Below are positions 38,478 to 47,382 of a stretch of DNA of 64,000 nucleotides, one piece after another. Origin of the DNA: Ligustrum vulgare (taxonomy: Eukaryota > Streptophyta > Magnoliopsida > Lamiales > Oleaceae); contig OY743176.1 in NCBI GenBank assembly GCA_963555705.1, positions 39,478,497 through 39,542,496 of the forward strand, given 5' to 3'. Position 1 is the stretch's first letter; every line of letters starts with the position of its first letter. Under the pieces are notes generated by a model, which saw only the letters and a program-made list of their open reading frames with translations, did no database searches and had not been told where the DNA came from. A program made the position numbers and the translations under genes.

Positions 38478-41400
38478 TTTAGTCTTCTTTACTTTTTAGG
38501 ATATTGCTTATTTTCCTTACACTATCATGATTAGAGATCAATGAACCATTATAAGAAGAGGTTGGGTACACTAGCTAACCATCAAATTCAACACATTCAA
38601 GTTATTTTACTACAAATCTATATTTCAATTGAATTTTCATGTTTACAAAAGTTCAAATTTCACTTCCGCCAGAAAAGAAAAGACGTAAAAAAAATATTAA
38701 AAAAATCTTACCCAACTTAACAAGCAACGCAATATCTTTCTGTTCCTGTCATGGTGTTCAGAACCACTGCTAAAGATCTTCTCAAATTGCTGCAGTATGA
38801 ACTCAAGAACCATTGGAGTATATGCAAGAAGCTGCTATAGCAAAGAATGTTTATATGAGAAAAGAAGCCAAAGGCAATGGGAATGTGCCAGTTAAATGAG
38901 AGATGAAGATATGCTTGCATCAGAAAGTAGTAAAACCTCTCGCTCATACTCGTAACACCGAGCAACGCTTATATTGCAATCAGCATTCTGATCCTCAATA
39001 ATCTCTGGCAAGACTGTGAGCATCTCTAGAACAGCAATGTCTCCATTATCCTGATTTTGTAAATTCTGAAGACTATAGAATAGCTTCTCGATAGGTTTTC
39101 CATGCTCTACAGCATGAAGTATAAGCGTAGAGAGAGCAAGACAGATTTGGGTTAAGAGCTGCTTTGAAAATAAAGCAAACATTTCAGCAAAATTTACTTT
39201 ATTGGTGCATAATAACTAGAAATGTGAGATTATTAGTTCAACACCAGCAAATCACATTACAAGTCAAAAGTTGTTCACCTGAGGAGGACCTGAAGTAAAT
39301 CTTTTAGCAGCTAAGAGAAGAGCATTTAGCAGAGCATCTTTTGCTCCTAACTGTAAACTGTGTCCTTCATTTTGGATCTGTAAGGAGACAAAATAACATC
39401 ATGCTAGGAGCAAAGCAAGGTTTATATTTTTTAAAAAAAAAGAACCAAAAAAAAAAACACTAAAGTAAACAAAATACAGCAAAAATCAACCAAACAAACT
39501 TCTCAACTAATGTAATATGTGAAATTTTCAAACTTTATAGAGAGAAATTAATCCTCATGTGGAGAAATCATACACAGCCAGAGCCAACTCAGGCATATAA
39601 AATAAGTTTTATAGTGTTATGGTTCATTTTATTAAATTATTATTTATTTTTTAGTCTTGTTTTCAGTTATTCAAATGTTAGTGGATTGTTAGACATATTT
39701 TTCTCCTATGTGTCTCTCCAATTGTGGTATTCTATTTCTAGAGAGAGATAGTTGAGTCATGGAACAACCACTTTAGTTGGGTAAATTTATATTTGTGTTT
39801 AAGCACAATGATCAATTAAAATGGCATCATATTTTTTTTTGTTGGAAAAATAGTGGTTGTCTTGTATGTTTAACTTACTCGAAAACCTAGCTATGGAGGT
39901 TAAGGCTCCCTAAAATGAGCCTGTATATCTTCTTTTAATTCTTTTAACAGAAACCAATCGTAGCCAGGAAACAAAGCACGAGCAAATCCTCAAAACGAAG
40001 CAACGGCTAAAGCATATGGAGAAAATGGAGTCTTTTGCTATAGAACAAAATAATATTTTTAGCCAAATGAATGAGGCGTTAAAGATGATAGAAGCAAAAG
40101 TGGGGTTATCTTCAAGTCAACCTACCAAAGGCGATGCTACTCATGCTCATGTTCATACCCGAAAGCAGCAAAACAGGTAGAAGTTGACCAAGGGAACTCA
40201 GGATAAAGCACTAATTCTGAATTGTGAGAATGCAAGAGTTATTTATGAGAAAAGGACAAGGACTAGCAACTAAGTAATAGAAATTGAGTTTGAACAATGG
40301 CATAATGGCAGGAGACGATGCACCACCTATTCCACATGTTGTTTCCAAACTCCATTAAGAGATTTGATTGGGCAAAAAAGAGAAGAAAATGTTTACTGCT
40401 TTCCAACGTTGAGGTTGATGCATTTCTATGCGTATGTAATAACTAACACATGAGTGAAGCTCAATGAAGTAATCTATATGTTTTGATCTTTCAAACGTGA
40501 GACCAATCTTGAGACATTGTTCTTGTTCTTACCCAAACAAATTAGATCTTGAAATGTTACTATCATTGACCATATTGACGGAGTTATTGAATTTTCACTC
40601 AATTTCATAGCCCAAGCTTTCTTTAAATTTAATCATCAATTGATGCGAACTGCGAGGAGAAAACAACATCTTTCTTATATTCATCCCTGATGGCAAGGGA
40701 GCTTTCATGGAGAGTGTGTGTTACGGTTCTTAGTCTTCTAGTTATGTTTAGAATAAGTAATGTAGCATAGTAGTCTTAGCGGGGACAAAATTTTCTCCAA
40801 CATAAGTACAAATTGTAGTATAATATTTGGTGGGAGTAGAACAACCACATTGGATGTGGTTCTAATTCATATTTATTTGTATTAAGCACAATGATGAATG
40901 AAAAATGGTATCAAATTATTTTGTTGCATATATAGTGATTGTCTTGGAAGTTTAGGTTCCTCGAAAATGTAGCTATGGAGGTCAAGATTCCCTAGACTGA
41001 GACTACATCTTCTTTAGTTCTCTTAATACATGATGATATATACCAAGTTGTGTTAGGGGTTAATTCGACCCCTACCGAAACTCTGAATACATTTGACTTT
41101 TTCCAGTTCTATCGATGCATCCCTAGAGCTGGGATTTTGAAATGAAGAACAATGATCCTGATTACTGACTACTGTACTTCAAAGGTCGAAGGACTAAAGT
41201 ATGTTTCCCAAGAAAAATGAAGTTCATGCATCTCAAAACCTTTACTCGTGAAGTTTATGTCCTTAAACCTTACTGTCCCTGTGCACGGCCCTAAACCTCT
41301 GCTGCAGCACAATGTTTTCATACTGGTGCGACCCAAAAAAAAAGTAAAATTTAATCATGCTATTAAAACTAAAATCCTAATGGCAGACATTTAGAAAGTT

Positions 41401-41639
41401 TTGAAACAAAACATTGTCACCTTTCGCTTCAGAATCTGAGCAGCAAAAAACTCAACTTCGTAACCAAAAACAAATGGCTGGTGATGGTCGAAGGTGAGGA
41501 TAGACGTGGCAATTTCCCAAGCTGAATCGGTTTGCTGGAACTGAACCAGCCATTGATTTGCAGCAAAGCGGTTACACGATTGGGCATCGTGATTCAGAAC
41601 GTGGACTGCCTGAGCTAGCTTCATATGTAGCTCCTCCAT
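12658..41639 (-). CDS. Importin-13/transportin-3-like karyopherin-beta gene, 24 exons, with frame lesions in exons 20, 21 and 23
   Basis: The gene encodes a nuclear import receptor of the importin-13 type, which carries cargo through nuclear pores under Ran control. I place it closest to the Arabidopsis gene AT1G12930, from memory. Exons (high to low): 41421-41639, 39279-39377, 38937-39158, 38712-38831, 37696-37779, 37544-37603, 36413-36541, 36170-36231, 34738-34794, 34489-34609, 32138-32272, 31900-31980, 31637-31750, 31374-31453, 31002-31137, 30496-30645, 27666-27751, 20555-20742, 17062-17154, 16544-16732, 16267-16376, 15904-16061, 14730-14845, 12658-12879. All junctions are GT-AG and phases match. 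Exon 1 holds the importin-beta N-terminal segment ([20 protein letters not shown]). Exons 2-5 resemble an Xpo1-like domain ([29 protein letters not shown]). The rest is HEAT-type helices, and the end is [19 protein letters not shown]. The total is 3,031 nt, close to the family's roughly 1,000 residues. An upstream in-frame ATG at 41646-41648 would add three residues. Confidence 0.9.
12880..14729 (-). other. Importin gene intron 23
   Basis: About 1.85 kb without recognisable coding sequence or repeat family, apart from a G-rich tract at its 5' end (14690-14711), directly after the exon 23 donor site. Confidence 0.7.
14730..14845 (-). CDS. Importin gene exon 23, one-base deletion creating TGA
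   Basis: The exon opens with [15 protein letters not shown] and then reads SESTA-TGA. After that point the conserved peptide ([16 protein letters not shown]) continues in the next frame, so one G of a Trp codon is missing. The length is 116 nt where 117 keeps phase with the last exon. G-rich tracts lie just outside both edges (14691-14711 and 14899-14927). Confidence 0.85.
14899..14927. repeat. Poly-G tract (29 G)
   Basis: Uninterrupted G on the plus strand, so C in the importin pre-mRNA. The tract lies between exon 23 and most of intron 22. Runs this long are slippage-prone and hard to sequence. Confidence 0.95.
14980..15115. mobile_element. MITE relative in importin intron 22
   Basis: It contains aacacaatttctcaaaccac, cacacattttaccttaaaaa and acacaaataaaccaatttat, the family core. 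The terminal repeats were not resolved. Confidence 0.6.
16267..16376 (-). CDS. Importin gene exon 21, frame broken
   Basis: Conserved peptides ILASSGS and [16 protein letters not shown] are present but in different frames, with only four T's between them where six bases are expected. The exon is 110 nt, and the phase of its neighbours calls for 111. One extra G at its 5' edge may also be present. With the simplest splicing the message meets a TAG inside this exon. Downstream exon 22 (15904-16061) returns to a clean conserved frame ([20 protein letters not shown]). Confidence 0.75.
16544..16732 (-). CDS. Importin gene exon 20, with a compensated frameshift pair
   Basis: The exon opens in the expected frame (AAIVVEEFG). 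It then loses one base relative to the conserved sequence, so the family-like peptide ([16 protein letters not shown] ... [14 protein letters not shown]) continues in the neighbouring frame. About 39 codons later an extra T (in gcattacact) restores the original frame, giving [14 protein letters not shown]. The exon is 189 nt, the expected length, and the annotated frame has no stop. The splice sites are cag at 16733 and gtgtgt at 16543. Confidence 0.85.
16981..17023. repeat. (CT)n followed by 25 C
   Basis: A (CT)9 run passes directly into about 25 C at 16999-17023, in intron 19, 38 bp from exon 19. In the pre-mRNA this is a G run immediately downstream of the exon 19 donor. Confidence 0.95.
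17773..18933 (+). repeat. Probable solo LTR in importin intron 18 (1,161 bp)
   Basis: The ends are TGTAACGCC and GGCGTCACA, an 8-of-9 terminal inverted repeat. A TATATAAA box sits at 18205-18212, a typical place in an LTR. No internal retroelement sequence flanks it. The five bases before (cagat) and after (catgc) do not match, so the TSD is lost or the boundary is slightly off. An open frame at 18232-18552 shows no recognisable domain. The TGTARCGCCC head resembles the one at 62889. Confidence 0.6.
19255..20120 (+). repeat. Solo LTR of the palindrome-array Ty3 family (866 bp, TSD TTTAC)
   Basis: It begins TGATGAG and ends CACATCA, and is flanked on both sides by TTTAC (19250-19254 and 20121-20125), a perfect 5-bp TSD. 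Its start encodes the polyprotein tail seen in the element at 45814 ([17 protein letters not shown]). About nine copies of TTACGGCCGTAA, some altered, fill 19505-19735, and ctataatagg at about 19796 is the likely TATA region. With no internal sequence, it is the product of LTR-LTR recombination. It lies in importin intron 18, on the strand opposite to the gene. Confidence 0.95.
21959..22120 (+). repeat. 5' LTR of the copia element (162 bp)
   Basis: It begins TGTTGATATG and ends atcttca. It is followed by tggtaccaccagagct, which looks like the initiator-Met primer-binding site TGGTATCAGAGC with a small change. The LTR is very short. Confidence 0.88.
22637..23484 (+). pseudogene. Copia gag
   Basis: It starts at ATG 22637 (MAGNK), loses frame once, then reads [20 protein letters not shown] and through the gag core ([30 protein letters not shown]) to a zinc knuckle of the CxxCxxxxHxxxxC type ([14 protein letters not shown]) at about 23368-23410. 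A frame change near 23478 separates it from the protease. Confidence 0.9.
23486..23866 (+). pseudogene. Copia protease
   Basis: The active-site stretch reads [10 protein letters not shown] with the catalytic Asp-Ser-Gly intact. The residue just before it is a TGA (23594-23596) where copia proteases normally have Trp. The domain continues through [16 protein letters not shown] and [12 protein letters not shown]. Confidence 0.85.
23877..24595 (+). pseudogene. Copia integrase
   Basis: The pre-integrase zinc region ([16 protein letters not shown]) is followed, after a frame change, by the core. The first catalytic Asp, expected in the VHT-D-VWG context, is Asn here (VHTNVWG, about 24163-24183). 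The second Asp (FRSDNGREF) and the Glu ([13 protein letters not shown]) remain. The copy cannot catalyse integration. Confidence 0.88.
25218..26863 (+). pseudogene. Copia reverse transcriptase and RNase H
   Basis: RT motifs are clear ([48 protein letters not shown]). The polymerase box is YVDN (25909-25920) where YVDD is required. RNase H reads [34 protein letters not shown] and [12 protein letters not shown]. Stops occur at several sites, including 26221-26223 and 26560-26562. Confidence 0.92.
26871..26999 (+). repeat. 3' LTR of the copia element (129 bp)
   Basis: It is nearly identical to the 5' LTR but has lost about 33 bp near its end, and its first base is A in place of T. It is preceded by a purine tract and followed by the TSD CATAT. 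Confidence 0.88.
27752..30495 (-). other. Importin gene intron 16 (2.7 kb)
   Basis: It holds an A-rich tract at about 28325-28610, a G-rich patch near 28735-28770 and no recognised family. Open frames at 28056-28353 look protein-like but match nothing I know. Confidence 0.65.
33546..33715. mobile_element. MITE relative in importin intron 10
   Basis: It contains aacacaatttctcaaaccat, ctctctccacttttcaacca and acatcttacctcgaaaac, all shared with the local family. The ends were not resolved. Confidence 0.6.
33897..34460 (-). mobile_element. 5'-truncated LINE-1 retrotransposon tail
   Basis: On the minus strand it ends in a poly-A tract (poly-T at 33899-33921). Upstream it reads the typical end of a plant L1 ORF2: [18 protein letters not shown], then [19 protein letters not shown], then [15 protein letters not shown]. 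One stop interrupts the Trp-Thr-Ile-Trp motif region. It inserted in importin intron 10 in the sense orientation. Confidence 0.8.
34795..36169 (-). other. Importin gene intron 8 (1.4 kb)
   Basis: It contains the MITE at 35727-35895. Nothing else was recognised. Confidence 0.75.
35727..35895. mobile_element. MITE, PIF/Harbinger-like (169 bp)
   Basis: The ends GGCTCCGTTCGG and CCGAACACAGCC form an imperfect terminal inverted repeat (the left end read against the reverse complement of the right is GGCTGTGTTCGG). The left flank is TAA. The core acacaatttcccaaaa ... tctagaaaacccaaataaat matches the other local copies. Confidence 0.75.
36542..37543 (-). other. Importin gene intron 6 (1.0 kb)
   Basis: AT-rich; no repeat family or coding remnant recognised. 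Confidence 0.7.
38085..38265. mobile_element. MITE relative in importin intron 4
   Basis: It shares the family core (acacaattttccaaaccac, ttttaaccac, aaaatcataaataaac) with the elements at 35727 and 42323. The ends are worn and no TSD was resolved. Confidence 0.6.
38401..38473. repeat. (TC)n microsatellite, about 73 bp
   Basis: A perfect ctctct run in importin intron 4, a GA repeat in the pre-mRNA. Confidence 0.97.
39378..41420 (-). other. Importin gene intron 1 (2.0 kb)
   Basis: It holds two direct repeats of about 250 bp (39700-39950 and 40785-41035) around an insert with a coiled-coil-like coding remnant, possibly a small non-autonomous LTR element. The rest is unrecognised. Confidence 0.65.
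39700..41035. mobile_element. Possible small non-autonomous LTR-type element in importin intron 1
   Basis: Two diverged direct repeats share attgtggtat/attgtagtat, a ttaagcacaatgat block, agctatggagg and tctcttaata/ttcttttaac. Between them the plus strand encodes a charged helix ([19 protein letters not shown]). No primer-binding site or TSD was found, so a simple duplication is an alternative. Confidence 0.35.
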
Positions 41640-41648
41640 GCGGACCAA

Positions 41649-42322
41649 AGTGAATCAATCATTAATTAATTTTAAATGCGAAGAACGATTGTATCTGTAT
41701 CGCCCCTAGTGTAGAATTCCCACAGGAAGAATCTTGCCCTAGAAAGGAGGATTGGGAATTTGTTGAACATCCTGCGAAGTTTGCCAAGAATTTCATTTTA
41801 GTAATTTAGGTTTGCTTTACACTATTTTGATCACTCATTTAATGTTTTGATTTTTATAAAAAAAATTTTGAGTTTTTGATAATTGAGTGATTTAAAACTA
41901 TTTGAAAAGTTAAAAATTGTGAACTTAACTAAGAATAGATGGTTGAGATTGAGTTTGAAATTTTTGCCTTCAACAAACAAACTCTTAGTCACTGAGTGAA
42001 GGCGTGACAAAATTATGAATCTCACCTCAAGGTTTATCAATATATATTTTTGGGATAATTGTTGTCGTGATTCCAAATCTTTCAAATTATTGCAAATTTT
42101 ACCTTCAACTTTCATTCGTTGCACCCTAGCCTCAAACATTTCAATTGCATGCATTTGGAGAACAAATAAATAAATTGAAAATATCAACTTTTCTGTTAGT
42201 TAACCAAAAAGATTAAGTTTGACGACACTCTTTTTTATTTTAAAGTGGGGAAAATGTTAATTTTACATTTATCATATTAAATAATTAAAATAATTAAGCT
42301 TTTGTTTGGTAAATCATTTTTA
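41649..42322 (-). promoter_or_regulatory. Upstream region of the importin gene
   Basis: This is the expected 5' UTR and promoter side of the importin gene. It is AT-rich with no decisive TATA box. A MITE lies directly beyond it, at 42323-42548. Confidence 0.4.
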
Positions 42323-42548
42323 GGCCCTGTTCGGTAGACAACTTTGTCAAATTAAATTTTTTGTTGGATTTATTTGTGTTTTCTAGGTAAGATGTGGGGT
42401 TAAAAATTGGTTTGAGAAATTGTGTAATTAGAGAGAGAAAATATGGATGGTTAAAAAGTGATTTGAGAAATTGTGTAAATTAAATTTATTGTCTTTTTTG
42501 TCTTTTAGTGTATTAATTTGGTAAATTAATTCCCTACCGAACGGTGCC
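42323..42548. mobile_element. MITE, PIF/Harbinger (Tourist)-like, 226 bp, TSD TTA
   Basis: The left end GGCCCTGTTCGGTAG and the right end (reverse complement GGCACCGTTCGGTAG) match at 13 of 15 bases. TTA lies on both sides (42320-42322 and 42549-42551). It shares its core with the importin-intron copies, in the opposite orientation to the one at 35727. Confidence 0.9.
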
Positions 42549-43554
42549 TTATTTATAAACAAAGAATGGTATATTCACACGTGTACACATATCTCCATCT
42601 TGCCTTAAAAGAGAGGATAGATGGCACTATTCATGATATAGTAACCATTATGTTCACACTAAGGATTCCAAATTGTTCAGAAAGTTTTCACTATAATCGC
42701 ATTTTATACTTTTTATCTTCTCCCATAATTCCTTTTCATTTCATTAAGTCGATCTCACACTTTTCACACTTTCCAACATAGTTCTTCTCTTCATCTTCGC
42801 AGTCACTACTACAAATCCATGGATCAACCACTTTTCGTTCTAGATCTTCCATGTATCTACCTTAACTCAGCTAGTCAAACTACTATTTCACCGATTAGGC
42901 CCCCATTCGTTCCCTTTCCTTTTCTTAATGACCAAGAGCACCTACGTTCGGCCATCCAACCGACAAACAACCACCACACATCAGCTTTGTATCGTCAAGG
43001 ACATAACTTGATATGAGTTTAGGCATGATCTTGTGGTGTTAGAGGCGAGAGTTCACATGAGAAGTGAAGTGCAAACCGGGCATTCAAACTCAAATTTCTG
43101 CCAAATGGAAACTCTGATTGCAAAACAGTTTCCACCAGTAGCTCTGCGAGGCAGAGGCACAGCTTCCTATGCATTTTGACATTTTCTGATAGTGGCAACT
43201 GTGTCTCTGGCGTCGGCATAGGCGTTTTTGGTTGAGGCTTTTTTGGACAATAACTTCTACACGACCTGCAAAGTCCTATTCCGAAGTTCGTTTCACAGAA
43301 TTCCTTCATCAGTAAGCACATTATAGTATCTTCCTACAACAGTCGGTGTTATATAATCTCTTTCACTAACTTTGACTGCAAATGTGCACAAGTAAATCTG
43401 TAAATGATGTTTGAAGTTGATTTGTGAAATTTTGTTATTTTCATTCACCTAAACTACTGTGTGAGCAAGAATAGGGTTATTAAGAAGAGTAAATCGAGAT
43501 GATTAACATGCTTATTGCTAATCAGTTGTTTTATTAGTAAACATTGTGTGACCT
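42549..43554. other. Unassigned region with two small ORFs
   Basis: A plus-strand frame at 42819-43016 (begins MDQPLFVLDLPC) and a minus-strand frame at 43321-43019 (contains CRSCRSYCPKKPQPKTP and LLVETVLQSEFPFGRN) are open. The minus frame has a protein-like composition with six Cys in its first half. I recognise neither and no splice context confirms them. Confidence 0.3.
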
Positions 43555-44760
43555 AAAGCATGAGAATGCTTCTGTCTACTAAGCAACAAATGGACGGTTT
43601 CTCACAAGATGCAATCTTCTTTCCAATGGACTTGGCTCCACTCTTCCCGTGGGTAAATTTTTTCTACCCATTTGTCATATACACAGTGCACATTTATTAT
43701 TACTTCGTATTGGTGTTAACCATTATGCTAAATTTAGCAATTTAATGGTTATATCATCGGTGTTTTCTGGATTTATTATCCAATAGACTATTCATTTTTT
43801 TTTTGGGAGTTTTTTTAAAGAAGTAAGAAATATTTGCATGAGAGAAATAAATCCACATTTATAAACTGAATGAAATATGAATTTTTAGCTTTCCGATTTT
43901 AAAATTTTAGTTTGATCATCTCTTTATTTTTACTTTATTTCAAACTTATTTGAAGACTTAGGGGATGTTTAATCATCTTTTAGATTTTTTTCCTTTAATA
44001 GGCCAAAAGAGTTGGATGGATTCATGTTGAGAGTGTGTATAGCTCGTTGAGAAAACTTTTGGAATAATTGACCATCTATATTGATCATTGATTTCTCATT
44101 CTTTATTTAGGTGGAATAGATGGAATCATGTGGTCTATAGTATTCGTGGAAATACCTAAAGCATGAGAATGCTTCTGTCAACTAAGCAAAGAAAAAAAAA
44201 TGGGGGATGGTTTCCCACTAGATGCAATCTTCTTTCCAATTGACTTGGCTCCATTCTTCCCATGGGGTAAGTTTTTTCTACTCATTTGTCATATACGCAG
44301 TGCACATTTATTATTACTTCGTATTGGTGTTAACCATTATACTAAATTTATCAATTTAATGGTTATTGTCATCATCAGTGTTTTTTGGATTTATTACCCA
44401 ATAGAATTTACATTTTTTTTTGGGGATTTTTTTGTTAAAGATGTAAGAAAGATTTGCATGGGAGAAATAAATCCACATTTATAAACTGAATGAAATGTGA
44501 ATTTTTGGCTTTCCGGTTTTAAAATTTTAATTCGATCGTCTCTCTTTATTTTTACTTTACTTCAAACTTATTTGGAGACTTTGGGGATGTTTTCTTGTCT
44601 TTTAGATTTTTCACTCTAATGAGGACCAAAATGGTTAGATGGATTCATATTGAGAGTGTGTATAACTCATTGAGAAAACTTTTGAAATAATTGACCATTG
44701 ATTTCTCGTGCTTTATTTAGGTGGAATAGATGAAATCATGTCTTCTGCAACATTCATGGA
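43555..44760 (+). repeat. Tandem duplication of about 603 bp with exon-like borders
   Basis: Two copies start with aaagcatgagaatgcttctg (43556 and 44159). Both carry an open stretch DAIFFP(M/I)DLAP(L/F)FPW ending at a good donor-like gtaa, then about 440 bp, then ttatttaggtggaatagatg, which resembles an acceptor and exon start. The product is unrecognised. Confidence 0.8.
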
Positions 44761-45657
44761 AATACCATCAACGAAACTGGTAAGTCCTTATTACTATCAT
44801 TTAGTATTCCTCCTTGATTTATCTTCATAGGGCATACAATTAAGATGTACAAACTTGTATTTTGCTTTATCATTTGACTAATAAATTTTGGCATGTTATT
44901 TTAATAAGTGATCATCATCAGTGGATTTAGAAATAAATTCTATAAATTTGAATATTTATGCCCATTTTCACTTCTATCTTCATTTCTACTTTAATTTTGA
45001 TTATTCTTGACAGTCTATGCTTTGGTTTCAACTGGCCTTTCTAAGCTTGGATACATGTATGTCAACATTGGTACAATCTCAGCTCTAACTTTTTATTTTT
45101 ATGTTTTATGGTGCATTTTTATTGAATGGGTGTGAAGAAATAAAAGCTACTTATATAAATATTTTCCCTTAGATGATTGTTGGGCTTAAATTTCTTCTCA
45201 CTACAAGGTTTGTAGAGTTATGTGATGTTCATATAATAACTTTTAGGGAGGTGTGTTATTTGTTTTCTTACATCCTTTCTTGAAAATTTCATATCAGGGT
45301 AGTACTGTGGCTAAGAGATTCCTGTCCCGCAGACTATGTCCACATCAATGATCTTAAGCTGGGAATTTACTCAGATGCAGGATAATTTTGATCTTCTCAA
45401 ACATTATTTGAAGTTTTATATACATGTGTGGGTAAAAGAGAGAGATACCTTTATAAATTTTATTTCCTTGTATTCTTGTCTTCTGCCCTTGTTCTAAATT
45501 TCTTGTTCTTGCTACGATCCTATAAATTTCAACAATCTCTCATTTTTCATTCAAATACAAGGCTTGAGTTTCCCATTTTATTCATTTTAATTACTTTGAC
45601 AAGCAAAATTTGGTTGTTTGTAACATTAGAAAAAAAATTCCTCGATTTTGGGGGATA

Positions 45658-45770
45658 TTGTAAGTTATCACGTTTGGGTTGAAGACCCAGATGTTGCTTG
45701 GATTGATGGACATGTAACAAGAATAAATGGAAAGGAAGTTGATATCCAAACATCATATGGGACGCAGGTA
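45658..45770 (+). pseudogene. Stranded exon of a class XI myosin (N-terminal SH3-like domain)
   Basis: The plus strand reads IVSYHVWVEDPDVAWIDGHV and then TRINGKEVDIQTSYGTQ, followed by a donor-type gtaaac. This matches the start of plant myosin XI heavy chains, before the motor domain. Homologues have Gly-Ser before HVWVEDP; here it is Ser-Tyr. No motor-domain exons were found on either side, and a Ty3 element begins 43 bp downstream. It is most likely a gene fragment. Confidence 0.75.
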
Positions 45771-45813
45771 AACTAAATATTTTAGCTTCAAACAGCTTAA
45801 TTTGTAAACCTTA

Positions 45814-46750
45814 TGATGAGTTCCGGAGTGGCTCGAAGAGCGTTGACCCGTTGCACGTGCCCAAGGGACCAATAACGAGGCAAAGAACCAAAAGAATCAA
45901 GCAGGCAATGCAAGGATTCATGCAAGCATGGATGGACGAGTGCTCGAGTGCAAAGACCTCATTTACGTTGCATAACAAAGTGGAAGGGGAGCCAAAGTCA
46001 CTACAATGCATTTGGATAAAAAAACAACAAGAAAATAATGCAGAAGCTGACTTATGGCCGTAACACCCAAATTTACGGTCGTAACATCATCATGGCGAAA
46101 TTAAGCAGAAGAGCAATTACGGCCGTAACATATGATCTCACGGCCGTAACTGAAGTGGAAGTACTTACGGCCGTAATCCAAATACTCACGGCCGTAACCA
46201 GAGTTTAGTCATTTTTTTTATTTTTGTTCAGATAGTCGCTTATGGCCGTAAAAGAAAGTGTCACGGTCGTAACCTATGTTTTTATTTTAAACCCATAAGT
46301 CACTTACGGCCATAAACATATAAGTTACGGCCGTAACTAGGCGCCGCGAATTTTGACCTAGTTTAGGCGGTTGCGTTTTGTTTTAGTTCTAGTTTATTTT
46401 GGTTACTTTATTTTGTTAGCCTATTTAAAGGTTTCATTCAGCATTATATTAAACAACTATTATTCTTGAGATTTTATGATATTGAAGGTGAGATATTCCC
46501 TTATATTTCTTCTTGTTCTCGTTGAAAAAACTCGAACTTATCAAAGAATTTGACAACCTTTGTGGCGTTCCCCCTCTGTGGTTCTTATCTCCGCATCGTA
46601 ACAGGTTTTGAGTTTAATATACCCATAGTTCCCATAGTTCTTGATTCGTGAGGTCGGGGTTACATTGCTATCGTCTACTAATTGGATTTTAGAGCTTTCC
46701 GACGTTTAATTATGTGTGTTCTTGGTGATCCCCATATCAAATCACATCAT
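45814..46750 (+). repeat. 5' LTR with TTACGGCCGTAA array (937 bp)
   Basis: About ten copies of the 12-bp palindrome or single-base variants lie at 46050-46345. A TATA-like ctatttaaag sits at 46421-46430. The LTR ends in CATCA, two bases before the primer-binding site. Confidence 0.95.
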
Positions 46751-47382
46751 CTGGTATCAGAGTTTGTCCCTAAATCCAAATATTTAGTATTCCAGTTCTT
46801 TTCTTTTATTTCCAGATTTTATTCTTTCAAAAAAAAAAATTCATTTCAATTCTTATTTCTTGAAATTCGTCAGAAATTCAAGATTTGCCATATTCTGTTT
46901 CTTGTTTTTGATTATTCTTGTTGAGTAGCAAAAAAAAAAAAAAAAGTTGTTGATTTGATTCAAGAATCAAGAAAATTCATCCCAAGACAATTCAAGAAAT
47001 TTTTTCTTGGGACAAAAAATCTTTGGCAAATCTTTCCAAAAATCTTTGTTCATATTAATTTCCTTATTGCATCAAATTCTTGATTCCTTAAACTTCTTCT
47101 TGAAATAGAATTCTTGTTTCTATAATTCCCTTCTTAAAATTCTTAATTCCAAATTTTTCATCAACTTTCCTTCTTTGTACTTTGGGTTAATTCCACAAGG
47201 ACCAAATCTGTGAATAGTTTGGTGGGTTCTGTGAGAACGTGAGAAAAAGGGAATAGAGAGGAAAAAGGCAGATCGAGCGGTGAGATTAATAGAGAGAAAA
47301 AGCCAAATTGAGTGATACACGAGCGATAAAACACGTGAGGATCTCTATTTAAATTTTCTTCTTTTTTTCTTTATTACTAACC

